This document shows, in pieces, positions 1 to 8,244 of a DNA stretch of 33,733 nt. Source of the stretch: Flavobacteriales bacterium (GTDB lineage Bacteria; Bacteroidota; Bacteroidia; Flavobacteriales_D; JAHECK01); assembly GCA_024641785.1 (NCBI GenBank), contig JAHECK010000023.1, positions 1 through 33,733 on the forward strand, in the 5' to 3' direction. Every line of letters starts with the position of its first letter. Positions within the stretch are counted from its first letter, which is position 1. A model generated the notes under the pieces. It made no database searches. It was not told the DNA's origin and saw only the letters and a program-made list of their open reading frames with translations. The translations under genes and the position numbers were made by a program.

Positions 1-297
1 TTTTGGGAACCATGTATCATATAGCGTCTGAACTTGTTGATTCCCACTTTCCAATGCTTTTGTTGGATTTTTAATCCATATATATAGCATTTCTTCATTC
101 CCTTCCCATCTGGCTTTAACTCCTTTAAGAGCAGGACCTACAAGATCTTTATCGGGTTTATGACAAGCTGCGCAATTGGCTTTAAATAACTTTTCGCCGT
201 CTGGTTGCCCATAAACGAAGTTTATTGAAAATAACAAGGAAAGTGCAAACAGAAAAAAGAAAGGCTTCTTCCTAAGCCTAGTATAATAAATTCTCAT
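1..297 (-). CDS. Secreted cytochrome c, partial (3' end missing)
   Basis: The first 99 codons of a minus-strand gene are visible, starting at an ATG at 297; the C-terminus lies beyond the left window edge. The N-terminus is a basic, Phe/Leu-rich signal peptide ending near VYGQ. It is followed by a single c-type heme motif CAACH (about residues 43-47) and the downstream KDLVGP segment typical of small periplasmic c-type cytochromes. In Bacteroidota a secreted cytochrome c next to a SPOR protein and infB is usually the first gene (ActA-like) of the alternative complex III respiratory cluster; this is inference, because the rest of the cluster is outside the window. The gene is divergent from the SPOR gene and has its own candidate promoter box. 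The heme-binding assignment is firm; the complex assignment is moderate. Confidence 0.8.
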   Translation of the reverse strand, partial: MRIYYTRLRKKPFFFLFALSLLFSINFVYGQPDGEKLFKANCAACHKPDKDLVGPALKGVKARWEGNEEMLYIWIKNPTKALESGNQQVQTLYDTWFPK

Positions 298-334
298 GCT
301 AAATAGAATTCCGCTTATTTGGTTTAATAGCCAG

Positions 335-342
335 CAAATTTA
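335..342 (-). promoter_or_regulatory. Candidate -7 promoter box for the cytochrome c gene
   Basis: TAAATTTG on the minus strand matches the Bacteroidota -7 consensus TAnnTTTG. It lies 38 bases upstream of the ATG at 297, leaving a leader of about 30 bases. No clear TTG -33 element is seen at the usual spacing. Confidence 0.45.
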
Positions 343-540
343 TAAGAAACTACAACATAAAATCTATAATAGGCACATAAATGTCAGTAAAATTATAATT
401 TATAATGTTTCTAAATAAGAGGCTTATCTATTGATATTTAGAGTATTAAAGTCATTTTAATAGTATTTTGACTAGAATAAATATTTTTTATAAAATTTAA
501 CTGAACTAATAATTTACAATGGTTAAATAATTGAAAGGAA

Positions 541-548
541 TATCTTTG
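541..548 (+). promoter_or_regulatory. Candidate -7 promoter box for the SPOR gene
   Basis: TATCTTTG fits the Bacteroidota -7 consensus TAnnTTTG and lies 13 bases before the ATG at 562, implying a very short leader followed by an A-tract. No good TTG -33 element is seen at the expected distance. Confidence 0.5.
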
Positions 549-561
549 TAAAAAAAAAATC

Positions 562-1017
562 ATGAAATATTCTCTTTTAATTTTATTCATTTTGAGCGCT
601 CAAATAACTTATAGTCAGAATGATTGGAGAGTTTATAATGACCAAGACAGTCTTATTGAGAATGTAAATACTACTATCGAAAATGACATTTTATTTGATT
701 CTGAAGGAAGTGTAATCATTAATGCAGACCCGAGAATTGATTCCTTAGTATCAATCGTTGCAGAAAATCCTCCAGAAATAAAGGGATACCGATTAGAGAT
801 CTTTTTCGGAAATCGAAAAGATGCTGAAAAGGTAAAAAGTGAGTTTTTAAAAGGATTTGATCAATATCCTATCTATGTTATCTGGCAGCAGCCTAATTTT
901 AAAGTTCATGTAGGTAACTTTATAACTAAACTTCAGGCCGAAAAAGCGCAGCAAGAAATTAAGTATGCATATCCAAATTCCTATATCGTAATTACGGAAA
1001 TAAAGACGGCCGATTAA
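562..1017 (+). CDS. SPOR-domain secreted protein
   Basis: This is a 151-residue protein. A signal peptide (residues 1-18, cleaved near TYSQ) is followed by a short variable linker and a C-terminal SPOR fold (about residues 75-148). Segments such as GYRLEIFFGNRKDAEKVK and YVIWQQPNFKVHVGNF match the beta-alpha-beta repeats of SPOR domains. SPOR domains bind denuded peptidoglycan glycan strands, typically at division septa. The gene lies between a cytochrome c gene (divergent) and infB (convergent), a neighbourhood I associate with Bacteroidota genomes. It has its own promoter box 13 bases before the start. Its exact cellular role is unknown; with a single domain it is probably a small periplasmic envelope protein. 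Confidence 0.85.
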   Translation: MKYSLLILFILSAQITYSQNDWRVYNDQDSLIENVNTTIENDILFDSEGSVIINADPRIDSLVSIVAENPPEIKGYRLEIFFGNRKDAEKVKSEFLKGFDQYPIYVIWQQPNFKVHVGNFITKLQAEKAQQEIKYAYPNSYIVITEIKTAD

Positions 1018-1185
1018 TAGGATCTATTTCAGTCAATTAGAAAGCAATAATTAAAATGTATAATTGAATGAATTCAATTCAAGGAGTATTCGATTATGTG
1101 TCATTTTTACAGCCATTAAAAAACATCCATCACCCTACAATAAATTCAAATATAGGAAGAGCACATAAATTTAATAGCCTGAAGA

Positions 1186-3972
1186 TCACAAGGTTTGACG
1201 GACTTCTGTTTCTTCAAATGACTCAACAATATCACCTTCTTTAATGTCGTTATATTTATCGATATTCAAACCACATTCGTAGCCATGAGTCACTTCTTTA
1301 ACATCATCTTTAAATCGTTTTAAAGAGCCTAATGTTCCAGTATGGACAACAATTCCGTCTCTAATAACACGAATTCTATTATTACGCTTAATTTTCCCAT
1401 CGAGTACAAAACAACCAGCGATGGTTCCAACTCTTGTAATATGGAAAGTTTCGCGAATTTCGGCTGATCCAAGGATTTTCTCTTCAAGAGTTGCAGACAA
1501 CATCCCTTCCATCGCATCTTTAACATCATCAATGGCAGCGTAAATAACTGAATACAACTTAATCTGAATCTCTTCTGTTTCTGCAATATTTCTTGCGGCA
1601 ACTGAAGGTCTTACCTGGAATCCTATAATAATTGCATTGGAAGCGCTAGCAAGCATCACATCCGATTCTGAGATCTGTCCAACTCCTTTATGAATAATAT
1701 TTACCTGAACTTTTTCTGTAGAAAGTTTTAATAAAGAATCGGCAAGTGCTTCAACAGAACCTCCAACATCTCCTTTTACAATAATATTAAGTTCATTAAA
1801 TTCTCCAACTGCTATTCGACGACCAATTTCATCAAGAGTAATATGTTTTTGGGTTCTGATTCCTTGCTCACGTATTAATTGCTCACGTTTATTAGCAATT
1901 TCACGCGCTTCAGGTTCGCTATCCATAACATTAAATCGATCTCCTGCATTAGGAGCTCCGTTTAAACCAAGAATAGACACCGGAATAGCAGGTCCTGCTA
2001 ATTTAATCGATTGTCCTCTTTCATTATGCATTGCTTTTACTCTTCCTGAGAATGATCCTGCAAGTAATGCATCTCCTACACGTAAGGTTCCTCCTTCTAC
2101 TAAAATCGTGGTTACATATCCTCTACCTTTATCCAATTGCGATTCAATTATAGTTCCAAGCGCTTTTTTGTTTGGGTTTGCTTTTAACTCTAATATTTCC
2201 GCTTCGAGTAGTACTTTTTCAAGTAATTCATCAACCCCCTGACCTGTTTTAGCAGAAATTTCCTGGCTTTGGAATTTACCACCCCAGTCTTCTACAAGGA
2301 TATTCAAATTAGCCAATTCTTCTTTCAATCTCTCCACATTTGAATCCGGCTTATCAATTTTATTGAAAGCAAATACCATTGGAACACCAGCAGCTTGAGC
2401 ATGATTGATCGCTTCTTTGGTTTGAGGCATTACGTTATCATCAGCTGCAATAATAATAATTGCAATATCTGTAACTTGAGCTCCACGGGCACGCATTGCT
2501 GTAAAGGCTTCGTGACCAGGAGTATCTAGGAAGGTGATCTGTTTATCTTCTCCAACTGTTACATTGTAAGCTCCAATATGTTGGGTAATACCACCTGCTT
2601 CTCCACTGATCACATTCTCTTTTCGAATATAATCAAGAAGAGATGTTTTACCGTGATCAACGTGACCCATTACGGTAACAATTGGTGCTCTTGAGATAAG
2701 ATCTTCTTCTCTATCAATTTCCACTTCGATCGTCTCAGTAACTTCGGCGGTTGTAAATTCAACTTTATAACCAAACTCATCTGCAATGATCGTCATCGTT
2801 TCGGCATCTAGACGTTGATTTATCGATGCAAATATCCCAAGAGACATTAAAGCAGCAATAATATCGTTTACCGATTTATTCATTAAAGAAGCCAGATCAG
2901 AAACAGTAACAAATTCCGTTACTTTTAAGATGTTTTTTTCAGCATCAATAATTCTTTGTTCTAATTCTTCTGATTCCCCTCTATCCTGTCTTTTTTGACG
3001 ACGTATTTTTGCTCCTTTGTTTTTAGATTTTGAAGATAAACGAGCTAAAGTTTCTTTGATTTCCTTTTGGATATCAGCTTCTGTCAGCTCTGGTTTTTGT
3101 GTTACCGGTCTTTTACGCTTGTCTACTGCACGCGCAGGAACATTTTTCTTGGCTACTCTGGCAACATCAACCTTAGGAGTTTGAATTCTTTTTCTTTTAG
3201 GTTTTCTACCTACTTCTCGATCTCTTGAACTGGCAGCAGGACTTGGTTTATGCTTTTCCGGAAGAACTATCTTTCCAAGAACTGTAGGTCCTTGTAACCG
3301 CTCAGCTCTAGCTACAATAGTAGCATTTGGATCAACAACTTTTTCTTCTTCTTTCTTTTCCTCTACCTTTTCTTCCTTCTTCGCTTCTGTTTTTTCCTCT
3401 TTCTTCGCTTCTACTTTTTCTTCCTTCTTCGCTTCTACTTTTTCTTCTTTCTTCGGCTCTACCTTTTCTTCTTTCTTCGCTTCTACTTTTTCTTCTGATT
3501 TAACAGGAGCGACTTCTTTTGGTTTTTCAACTTTTTTCTCTTCTGCTTTTGCCGCCGGTTTTGCTTTTGTTTGATGCTTATCAAGATCTATTTTTCCAAC
3601 TACGGTTGGTGTAACTTTTTTAACTTCAGGTACTTCAGCTATTACTTCTTTTACCGGTTCTACTGCTTTCTCCTCTTTAGGGGCCGCTTTTGGAAGTTCT
3701 TTCGACGGACTAACTTCTCTATTAGAAACGGTTTCGATTGCAAGGGATTTTCGCTCTTTTCGGCTGGTTCCTATTTGGCTGGATTTATCTTTAATATCTC
3801 TATCAGAAGAAAATTCCTTCATGATCATCTCATGCCATTCTGGTAATATCTTTGTATTAGGGCTAAAATCTTCTTTTATACCTTTATCATGCAAAAACTC
3901 TATGATCCGTTCCACAGAGATATTTGATGTTGTTGCTAATTGTTTAAGTCTTACTGTTTTGACTATTGACAT
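1186..3972 (-). CDS. infB: Translation initiation factor IF-2
   Basis: This is the GTPase that delivers initiator fMet-tRNA to the 30S subunit and promotes subunit joining. The 928-residue protein has an N-terminal IF2_N helical domain (residues 1-50), then a long Lys/Glu/Pro-rich linker with six exact-length 8-residue repeats, then a basic segment and a second IF2_N domain (about 350-405). The G domain follows: [11 protein letters not shown] (P-loop around residues 436-443), the [10 protein letters not shown] switch region, DTPGHEAF, and NKID for guanine recognition. Domains II-IV make up the C-terminus. The start ATG sits 57 bases after nusA on the same strand, so it is the last visible gene of the rimP-nusA-infB operon. 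The length is within the range of Bacteroidota IF-2, which has a long variable N-terminus. Confidence 0.98.
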   Translation of the reverse strand: MSIVKTVRLKQLATTSNISVERIIEFLHDKGIKEDFSPNTKILPEWHEMIMKEFSSDRDIKDKSSQIGTSRKERKSLAIETVSNREVSPSKELPKAAPKEEKAVEPVKEVIAEVPEVKKVTPTVVGKIDLDKHQTKAKPAAKAEEKKVEKPKEVAPVKSEEKVEAKKEEKVEPKKEEKVEAKKEEKVEAKKEEKTEAKKEEKVEEKKEEEKVVDPNATIVARAERLQGPTVLGKIVLPEKHKPSPAASSRDREVGRKPKRKRIQTPKVDVARVAKKNVPARAVDKRKRPVTQKPELTEADIQKEIKETLARLSSKSKNKGAKIRRQKRQDRGESEELEQRIIDAEKNILKVTEFVTVSDLASLMNKSVNDIIAALMSLGIFASINQRLDAETMTIIADEFGYKVEFTTAEVTETIEVEIDREEDLISRAPIVTVMGHVDHGKTSLLDYIRKENVISGEAGGITQHIGAYNVTVGEDKQITFLDTPGHEAFTAMRARGAQVTDIAIIIIAADDNVMPQTKEAINHAQAAGVPMVFAFNKIDKPDSNVERLKEELANLNILVEDWGGKFQSQEISAKTGQGVDELLEKVLLEAEILELKANPNKKALGTIIESQLDKGRGYVTTILVEGGTLRVGDALLAGSFSGRVKAMHNERGQSIKLAGPAIPVSILGLNGAPNAGDRFNVMDSEPEAREIANKREQLIREQGIRTQKHITLDEIGRRIAVGEFNELNIIVKGDVGGSVEALADSLLKLSTEKVQVNIIHKGVGQISESDVMLASASNAIIIGFQVRPSVAARNIAETEEIQIKLYSVIYAAIDDVKDAMEGMLSATLEEKILGSAEIRETFHITRVGTIAGCFVLDGKIKRNNRIRVIRDGIVVHTGTLGSLKRFKDDVKEVTHGYECGLNIDKYNDIKEGDIVESFEETEVRQTL
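3352..3495 (-). repeat. 24-base in-frame tandem repeat inside infB (six units)
   Basis: Six consecutive 24-base units encode the 8-residue motif EEKVEAKK with small variations ([15 protein letters not shown]). Together they give exactly 144 bases in the IF-2 linker. On the plus strand it reads as a long pyrimidine-rich tract. The unit length is a multiple of three, so gain or loss of units keeps the frame. Confidence 0.85.
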
Positions 3973-4029
3973 ATATTACTTCTTCTAAAAACCCGTTTAC
4001 AATTTATCCTAATACTTGCAAAATAACAA

Positions 4030-5265
4030 TTATTCCAATTCTTCTTTTAATATTTTCTTAATCTCTTTCACAGTCTCTTCTTCAAGATCTGTTCTTTTAA
4101 CTAAGTCAGCATCATCCAATTCAATAACAGAACGCGCTGTATCAAGTCCAACTGCTTTTAATTCATCAATAATCCAGCTATCAATTTCATCTGCAAATTC
4201 TTCTAAATCCACATCATCATTAAATTGTTCTGCATCACGATAAACATCAATTTCGTAACCTGTAAGTCTACTTGCTAATTTTATATTAAATCCACCTTTA
4301 CCAATAGCAAGTGAAACCTGATCCGGTTTCAAGAAAACGTCTGCTCTTTTTTCATCTTCATTGATCTCAATAGAGGTGATTTTAGCAGGGCTTAATGAAC
4401 GCTGAATGAATAATTGATTATTATCTGTAAAATTAATTACATCAATATTTTCATTTTTTAATTCTCTAACGATCGAATGGATTCGAGATCCTTTCATTCC
4501 AACACAAGCCCCAACAGGATCAATACGATCATCGTATGATTCAACAGCCACTTTAGCTCTTTCACCCGGTTCTCTAACAATCTTTTTAATGGTGATCAAT
4601 CCATCAAAAACTTCAGGAACTTCTTGTTCGAATAAACGCTCAAGGAATTCGGCAACTGTTCTTGACAAAATAATTACAGGACTGTTTGATCGCATTTCAA
4701 CTTTCGCAACAACGGCTCTAACCGTATCACCTTTTTTGAAGTAATCATATTTGATCTGTTCTGATTTTGGCAGGATCAATTCATTCCCTTCATCATCTAA
4801 AACCAAGATCTCTTTTTTCCAAACCTGGTATACTTCACCAGTAATGATCTGGCCTAACTGATCTTTATATTTTTGATAAATATTATCTTTTTCAAGATCC
4901 ATAATTCGAGAAACAAGATTTTGTCTTAATGACAAAATATTCCTTCTTCCAAAATGCTCGAATGTAATCGCTTCGGAAACTTCCTCACCAATTTCAAAAT
5001 CCGGTTCGATCTTTACGGCATCATTGTAAGCAATTTCTCGATTTTCGTCTTCTACTTCACCATTATCAACAATAAGTCGATTTCTCCATATCTCGAGGTC
5101 ACCTTTATCAACATTGATAATGATATCAAAATTCTCATCAGTTTCATGTTTTTTAATAATCATGTTTCTGAACACATCTTCAAGAATACGCATCATCGTT
5201 AGACGATCGATATTCTTAAATTCCTTAAACTCTGAGAATGAGTCGATTAAATTAACAGTATTCAT
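4030..5265 (-). CDS. nusA: Transcription termination/antitermination factor NusA
   Basis: NusA binds RNA polymerase and modulates pausing, intrinsic termination and antitermination. The 411-residue protein has the NusA N-terminal domain (about 1-125), an S1 RNA-binding domain (about 138-203, starting at ITGEVYQVWKKE) and tandem KH domains. The KH GxxG loops are visible as VGMKGSRI (about 255-262) and IGKGGFNIKLA (about 321-331). A short acidic helix-hairpin C-terminus follows, with only one such unit, so it lacks the two acidic repeats of enterobacterial NusA (about 495 residues); this is usual outside gammaproteobacteria. It starts 6 bases after rimP, indicating co-transcription, and infB follows. 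The hairpin in the operon leader is a possible site for its autoregulation. Confidence 0.97.
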   Translation of the reverse strand: MNTVNLIDSFSEFKEFKNIDRLTMMRILEDVFRNMIIKKHETDENFDIIINVDKGDLEIWRNRLIVDNGEVEDENREIAYNDAVKIEPDFEIGEEVSEAITFEHFGRRNILSLRQNLVSRIMDLEKDNIYQKYKDQLGQIITGEVYQVWKKEILVLDDEGNELILPKSEQIKYDYFKKGDTVRAVVAKVEMRSNSPVIILSRTVAEFLERLFEQEVPEVFDGLITIKKIVREPGERAKVAVESYDDRIDPVGACVGMKGSRIHSIVRELKNENIDVINFTDNNQLFIQRSLSPAKITSIEINEDEKRADVFLKPDQVSLAIGKGGFNIKLASRLTGYEIDVYRDAEQFNDDVDLEEFADEIDSWIIDELKAVGLDTARSVIELDDADLVKRTDLEEETVKEIKKILKEELE

Positions 5266-5271
5266 TTTGCT

Positions 5272-5739
5272 CTATTTAAATGATAGTATCACTTTAGTTT
5301 GTTTAACATCTGAGTATTTAAAGGTATGCAATTCTTCAATCCATTGCTTTGCTTTTCGTCCTTCAATTCTCTCTTTTCTTTTGCTTAAAACAGTAAATCC
5401 ATTTTCATCTGCTGAAGTTAATACTCCTTCAAATTTATGGTCTTCATTATCAAGTACTTTTACTTCACGATTGACATTTTTTAAATATTGTCTAATGTGC
5501 TTAAAAGGCTGATCCAAACCTGCCGAAGACACTTCTAAAGAAAAATCCTCAACTTCACGATCCAGATTATGCTCCACATTTCGACTTACAGACATACATT
5601 CACTGATCGTTACAGAATGATCTGCATCGATCAATATTTTTATATTGTTTCCAACGCCCACTGTAAGTTCTACAATGAAACCATCGAATGTAGCTAATCG
5701 CTCTTCAGCTAGTTTTCTTATGTGTTTTTCCTCAATCAT
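5272..5739 (-). CDS. rimP: Ribosome maturation factor RimP
   Basis: RimP helps assemble the 30S ribosomal subunit. The 155-residue length is typical of the family. The N-terminal alpha/beta domain contains VELTVGVGNNIKILIDAD and the family signature DFSLEVSSAGLDQPF (about residues 85-99); a C-terminal SH3-like barrel follows. It is the first gene of rimP-nusA-infB, an order conserved across bacteria. The ATG at 5739 is the natural start; a weak TAGGA lies just upstream, directly behind a terminator-like hairpin and U-run in the leader. Confidence 0.96.
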   Translation of the reverse strand: MIEEKHIRKLAEERLATFDGFIVELTVGVGNNIKILIDADHSVTISECMSVSRNVEHNLDREVEDFSLEVSSAGLDQPFKHIRQYLKNVNREVKVLDNEDHKFEGVLTSADENGFTVLSKRKERIEGRKAKQWIEELHTFKYSDVKQTKVILSFK

Positions 5740-5746
5740 ATCCTAC

Positions 5747-5769
5747 AAAAAAGAGGGGTACTACCCCTC
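5747..5769 (-). terminator. Terminator-like hairpin in the rimP-nusA-infB leader (candidate attenuator)
   Basis: The minus strand reads GAGGGGUAGUACCCCUC followed by six U residues: a perfect GC-rich stem of at least 6 bp with a U-tract, the form of an intrinsic terminator. It lies between the only good promoter box (5800-5807) and the rimP ATG (5739), just 7 bases before the start codon. The structure is seen directly; its role as attenuator is inference. It could also act as the terminator of the MORN gene ending at 5890, but then it would also stop rimP transcription. Confidence 0.65.
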
Positions 5770-5799
5770 CTTTTAAATAAACTTCTCTAAAAAGAAGTG

Positions 5800-5807
5800 C
5801 AAAGATA
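5800..5807 (-). promoter_or_regulatory. Promoter -7 box of the rimP-nusA-infB operon
   Basis: TATCTTTG followed by CACTTC is an excellent match to the Bacteroidota -7 box TAnnTTTG. A start site near 5795 would give a leader of about 55 bases. That leader holds a small hairpin (ACTTCT...AGAAGT, 5781-5798) and then the terminator-like hairpin. No clear TTG -33 box is visible. Confidence 0.65.
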
Positions 5808-5889
5808 CAGTTTTTCTTTATTTTCTAAAATATACTTTCCTCATTTTCATTAAAATCAATGATTGATCAGCTTTTAATAAACTAGAAAA

Positions 5890-7494
5890 CTATTTTTTCA
5901 TTGGAGGTGGTAATTTGCTTTTTTCTTTTCCTTCAACAAATTCTGTCTTTACGATCACTTTCCCGTAATCATCGTATTTAATATATTCTCCATGTTTAAG
6001 CCCATCTTTAAAATGGATCTTTTCTATCAACTGATTCCGATTATTATATTGCAGTGAAGTCCCATTTAATCTTCCTAATTTAAAATTCTGCTCTTTCCAC
6101 AATGCTCCATTTGAATAATAATACACCCATTTCCCATCGGGTTTCCCATTTACAAATGCACCTTCGCTTTCCATTTGTCCATAGGAATTATAACTCCTCC
6201 ATATCCCTTCTTTCTCCCCGACATTATAATAACCTTCTTCTCTTAAAGCCCCTTTATCATCATAATATTTCCATGAACCCGTTTTTTGGTCGGCTGTCCA
6301 ATTTCCTGAATACTTTAATTGCCCATTAGGATACCATCCTTCCCATTTACCATCTAGTTTACCTTCACTAAATGACCCCTTATCCTGTGCAAGTTCATCC
6401 TGATACCAAGAGGTCCAAACCCCATTCTCCTTTCCATTTAAAAATTCACCTTCCTGAGTTTTTGAACCATTTTCAGAATAATACTCCCAAATGCCCGTTT
6501 TTTCACCTCTTAAATAATTTCCTTTTTTCCATGGTTTACCGGATTTATAAAAATAATCCCATTCGCCTTCCTTTCTCCCGACAATAAATTCACCTGCATA
6601 ATATAGTTGTCCATTCGGATGGTAATATTCCCATTTCCCATCAGCTTGATCTTCTTTGAAATTACCATCCATATCTATCCCACCTTCTAAAAAATACCAG
6701 GTCCATTGCCCGATTTTTTTATCCATGTCATAGATGCCGGTAGTTTTGATGTTTCCATTTTCATAATAAGAAGCGAAAGAGCCATTTAATGTGTCGTTAG
6801 TATAATGAGCTAGCATGGAAGTCAAGCCGCTGATGTGCCAATATTTCCACTCCCCAACTCTAGAAAGGTTTTCATAAAACCCTATTGCTGAAGTATCTCC
6901 TTCGGGATAAAATTCTAGAAAACGACCTGCTATTTTTCCATCTGTATATGGATAGATGGAACGAACACTCCCACTAGGATAGTACTCTATCATCTTACCA
7001 TTTCCATTTTCGATTAACACATTATTCTGATCATCTTTGAAGTAAACTATGAATTTCGTTCCGCTACTATCGAAATTTTCTTTGAGATAAAATTGATTGT
7101 CTCTTCCATAATATACCCACTCCCCAATTTTATTCCCCTTAAAATAATTCCCTTTTGAAATAGGTTTTCCATCTCGATAAAAAGTAGTCATTATCGAATC
7201 CTGAATATCCATTTTAAAGTATCCTTCTTCACTTATTTGTCCATTATCGTGATACCTAATAACTGCACCATCTAATTTTCCTCTGGTGTAATTTGCTTCC
7301 TCCATCAAATTCCCATTAGGATACCAAAATAACCATTTGCCATATTCAGTACCTCTTTCATAAAGACCTTTACTTCTTAGCTGTTTTTGATCTTTATCCC
7401 AATAATCTACATATTCTTGGGTTTGAGAAATAAGAACATTTACACTGAAAAAAAAGATAAAAAAAGGAATAATCGCTTTAAAATAGTGACTCAT
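5890..7494 (-). CDS. Secreted MORN-repeat (YwqK-like) protein
   Basis: The 534-residue protein has an N-terminal signal peptide (residues 1-24, Phe-rich core). The rest is built almost wholly of about 19 tandem repeats of roughly 22-23 residues with the pattern (D/E)GxWxYYxxNGxxxxxGxY. This is the MORN_2 variant often labelled 'toxin-antitoxin system YwqK family antitoxin'. These repeats form an elongated beta-hairpin rod. No catalytic domain is visible. Its ATG overlaps the stop of the upstream CpsB-type phosphatase by ATGA, so the two are translationally coupled, and it is the last gene of the polysaccharide operon. That placement suggests an envelope or glycan-related structural or binding role; this is inference. 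The 'antitoxin' label is a family name only. Confidence 0.85.
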   Translation of the reverse strand: MSHYFKAIIPFFIFFFSVNVLISQTQEYVDYWDKDQKQLRSKGLYERGTEYGKWLFWYPNGNLMEEANYTRGKLDGAVIRYHDNGQISEEGYFKMDIQDSIMTTFYRDGKPISKGNYFKGNKIGEWVYYGRDNQFYLKENFDSSGTKFIVYFKDDQNNVLIENGNGKMIEYYPSGSVRSIYPYTDGKIAGRFLEFYPEGDTSAIGFYENLSRVGEWKYWHISGLTSMLAHYTNDTLNGSFASYYENGNIKTTGIYDMDKKIGQWTWYFLEGGIDMDGNFKEDQADGKWEYYHPNGQLYYAGEFIVGRKEGEWDYFYKSGKPWKKGNYLRGEKTGIWEYYSENGSKTQEGEFLNGKENGVWTSWYQDELAQDKGSFSEGKLDGKWEGWYPNGQLKYSGNWTADQKTGSWKYYDDKGALREEGYYNVGEKEGIWRSYNSYGQMESEGAFVNGKPDGKWVYYYSNGALWKEQNFKLGRLNGTSLQYNNRNQLIEKIHFKDGLKHGEYIKYDDYGKVIVKTEFVEGKEKSKLPPPMKK

Positions 7495-8243
7495 AATTTG
7501 GAGTTGAGAAGGTTGTTATCGATCAATAAACGTTGTATAACTTGATTTGTTTTAAGCGTTCTAAAGAGTTGAATATGCATCATGTGATGTGTATCTGAAC
7601 CCAGAAGAGATATCCAATTATTCTCGGCTAATTTCCCTACCGTTTTCATTACTTCAGGACCATAATTCCCACTAAAGGAGCCTAAATTAGCCTGAAATAT
7701 CACTCCTTTATCAATCAATTTTTCGTAATGAGAAAAAGATCGATGCCAATAGGCATATCGCTCCGGATGTGCCAATACAGGCTGATATCCTTCTAATTGC
7801 AAGTCGAATATTATTTGATCTAGTAATTTCGGTTCTTCAAAAAAGGAAAGTTCGAAGAGAACCATGTTCTTCCCAAAACTTAAGATTTCCTTTTTTTTGA
7901 TCAATTCTTCGAAATGGGTATCCAGATAATATTCTGCAGCCGCATCGATCTCCATATCGATCTTATGCAGCTTGACAGCCTCCTGAAGTCTTTTTAATCC
8001 TGTTAATATGCCTTCCTTATCATTTCTGTAATAGTCGGACATGATATGAGGAGTAGTGATGATCTTTTTGTAACCTAAAGATTGTAAACCCAAAATCAGG
8101 CTGATGCTCTCGTCCAAACTTTTCGATCCATCGTCGATCCCAGGAATTAAATGGGAATGAACATCTGTAATTAATCCGCTAAAATCTTCATGAACATGTT
8201 CAATTATTTTTTTCTTTTTAAAAATGTTCTGAAGAAACCCCAT
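7491..8243 (-). CDS. PHP-domain tyrosine-protein phosphatase (CpsB/YwqE-like)
   Basis: This 250-residue PHP-fold metal-dependent phosphatase resembles CpsB/YwqE, which dephosphorylate bacterial tyrosine kinases controlling capsule or exopolysaccharide polymerisation. Metal-binding motifs are visible: TDVHSHLIPGIDDG (about 26-39, with H29 and H31), TTPHIMSDYYRN, PVLAHPERY and LGSDTHHM near the C-terminus. There is no signal peptide, so it is cytoplasmic. It begins 1 base after the upstream dehydrogenase and ends in a 4-base ATGA overlap with the MORN gene. No tyrosine autokinase (Wzc/CapB type) is in the window, so the substrate is not identified. Confidence 0.9.
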   Translation of the reverse strand: MGFLQNIFKKKKIIEHVHEDFSGLITDVHSHLIPGIDDGSKSLDESISLILGLQSLGYKKIITTPHIMSDYYRNDKEGILTGLKRLQEAVKLHKIDMEIDAAAEYYLDTHFEELIKKKEILSFGKNMVLFELSFFEEPKLLDQIIFDLQLEGYQPVLAHPERYAYWHRSFSHYEKLIDKGVIFQANLGSFSGNYGPEVMKTVGKLAENNWISLLGSDTHHMMHIQLFRTLKTNQVIQRLLIDNNLLNSKL

Positions 8244-8244
8244 A

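Noticed and set aside
1062-1079. Palindrome AATTGAAT-GA-ATTCAATT between the convergent SPOR and infB genes
   Set aside because: The stem is entirely AT-rich apart from two G-C pairs, has a 2-base loop and no T-tract, so it is not a credible terminator.
5844-5880. Possible bulged hairpin after the MORN gene stop (TTAAAA...TTTTAA arms)
   Set aside because: The arms need a 5-base bulge and are very AT-rich; this is likely chance in AT-rich intergenic DNA.
5890-7494. Antitoxin of a toxin-antitoxin pair (YwqK family label)
   Set aside because: The protein is secreted, more than 500 residues long, and has no toxin-like partner; the neighbours are polysaccharide genes.
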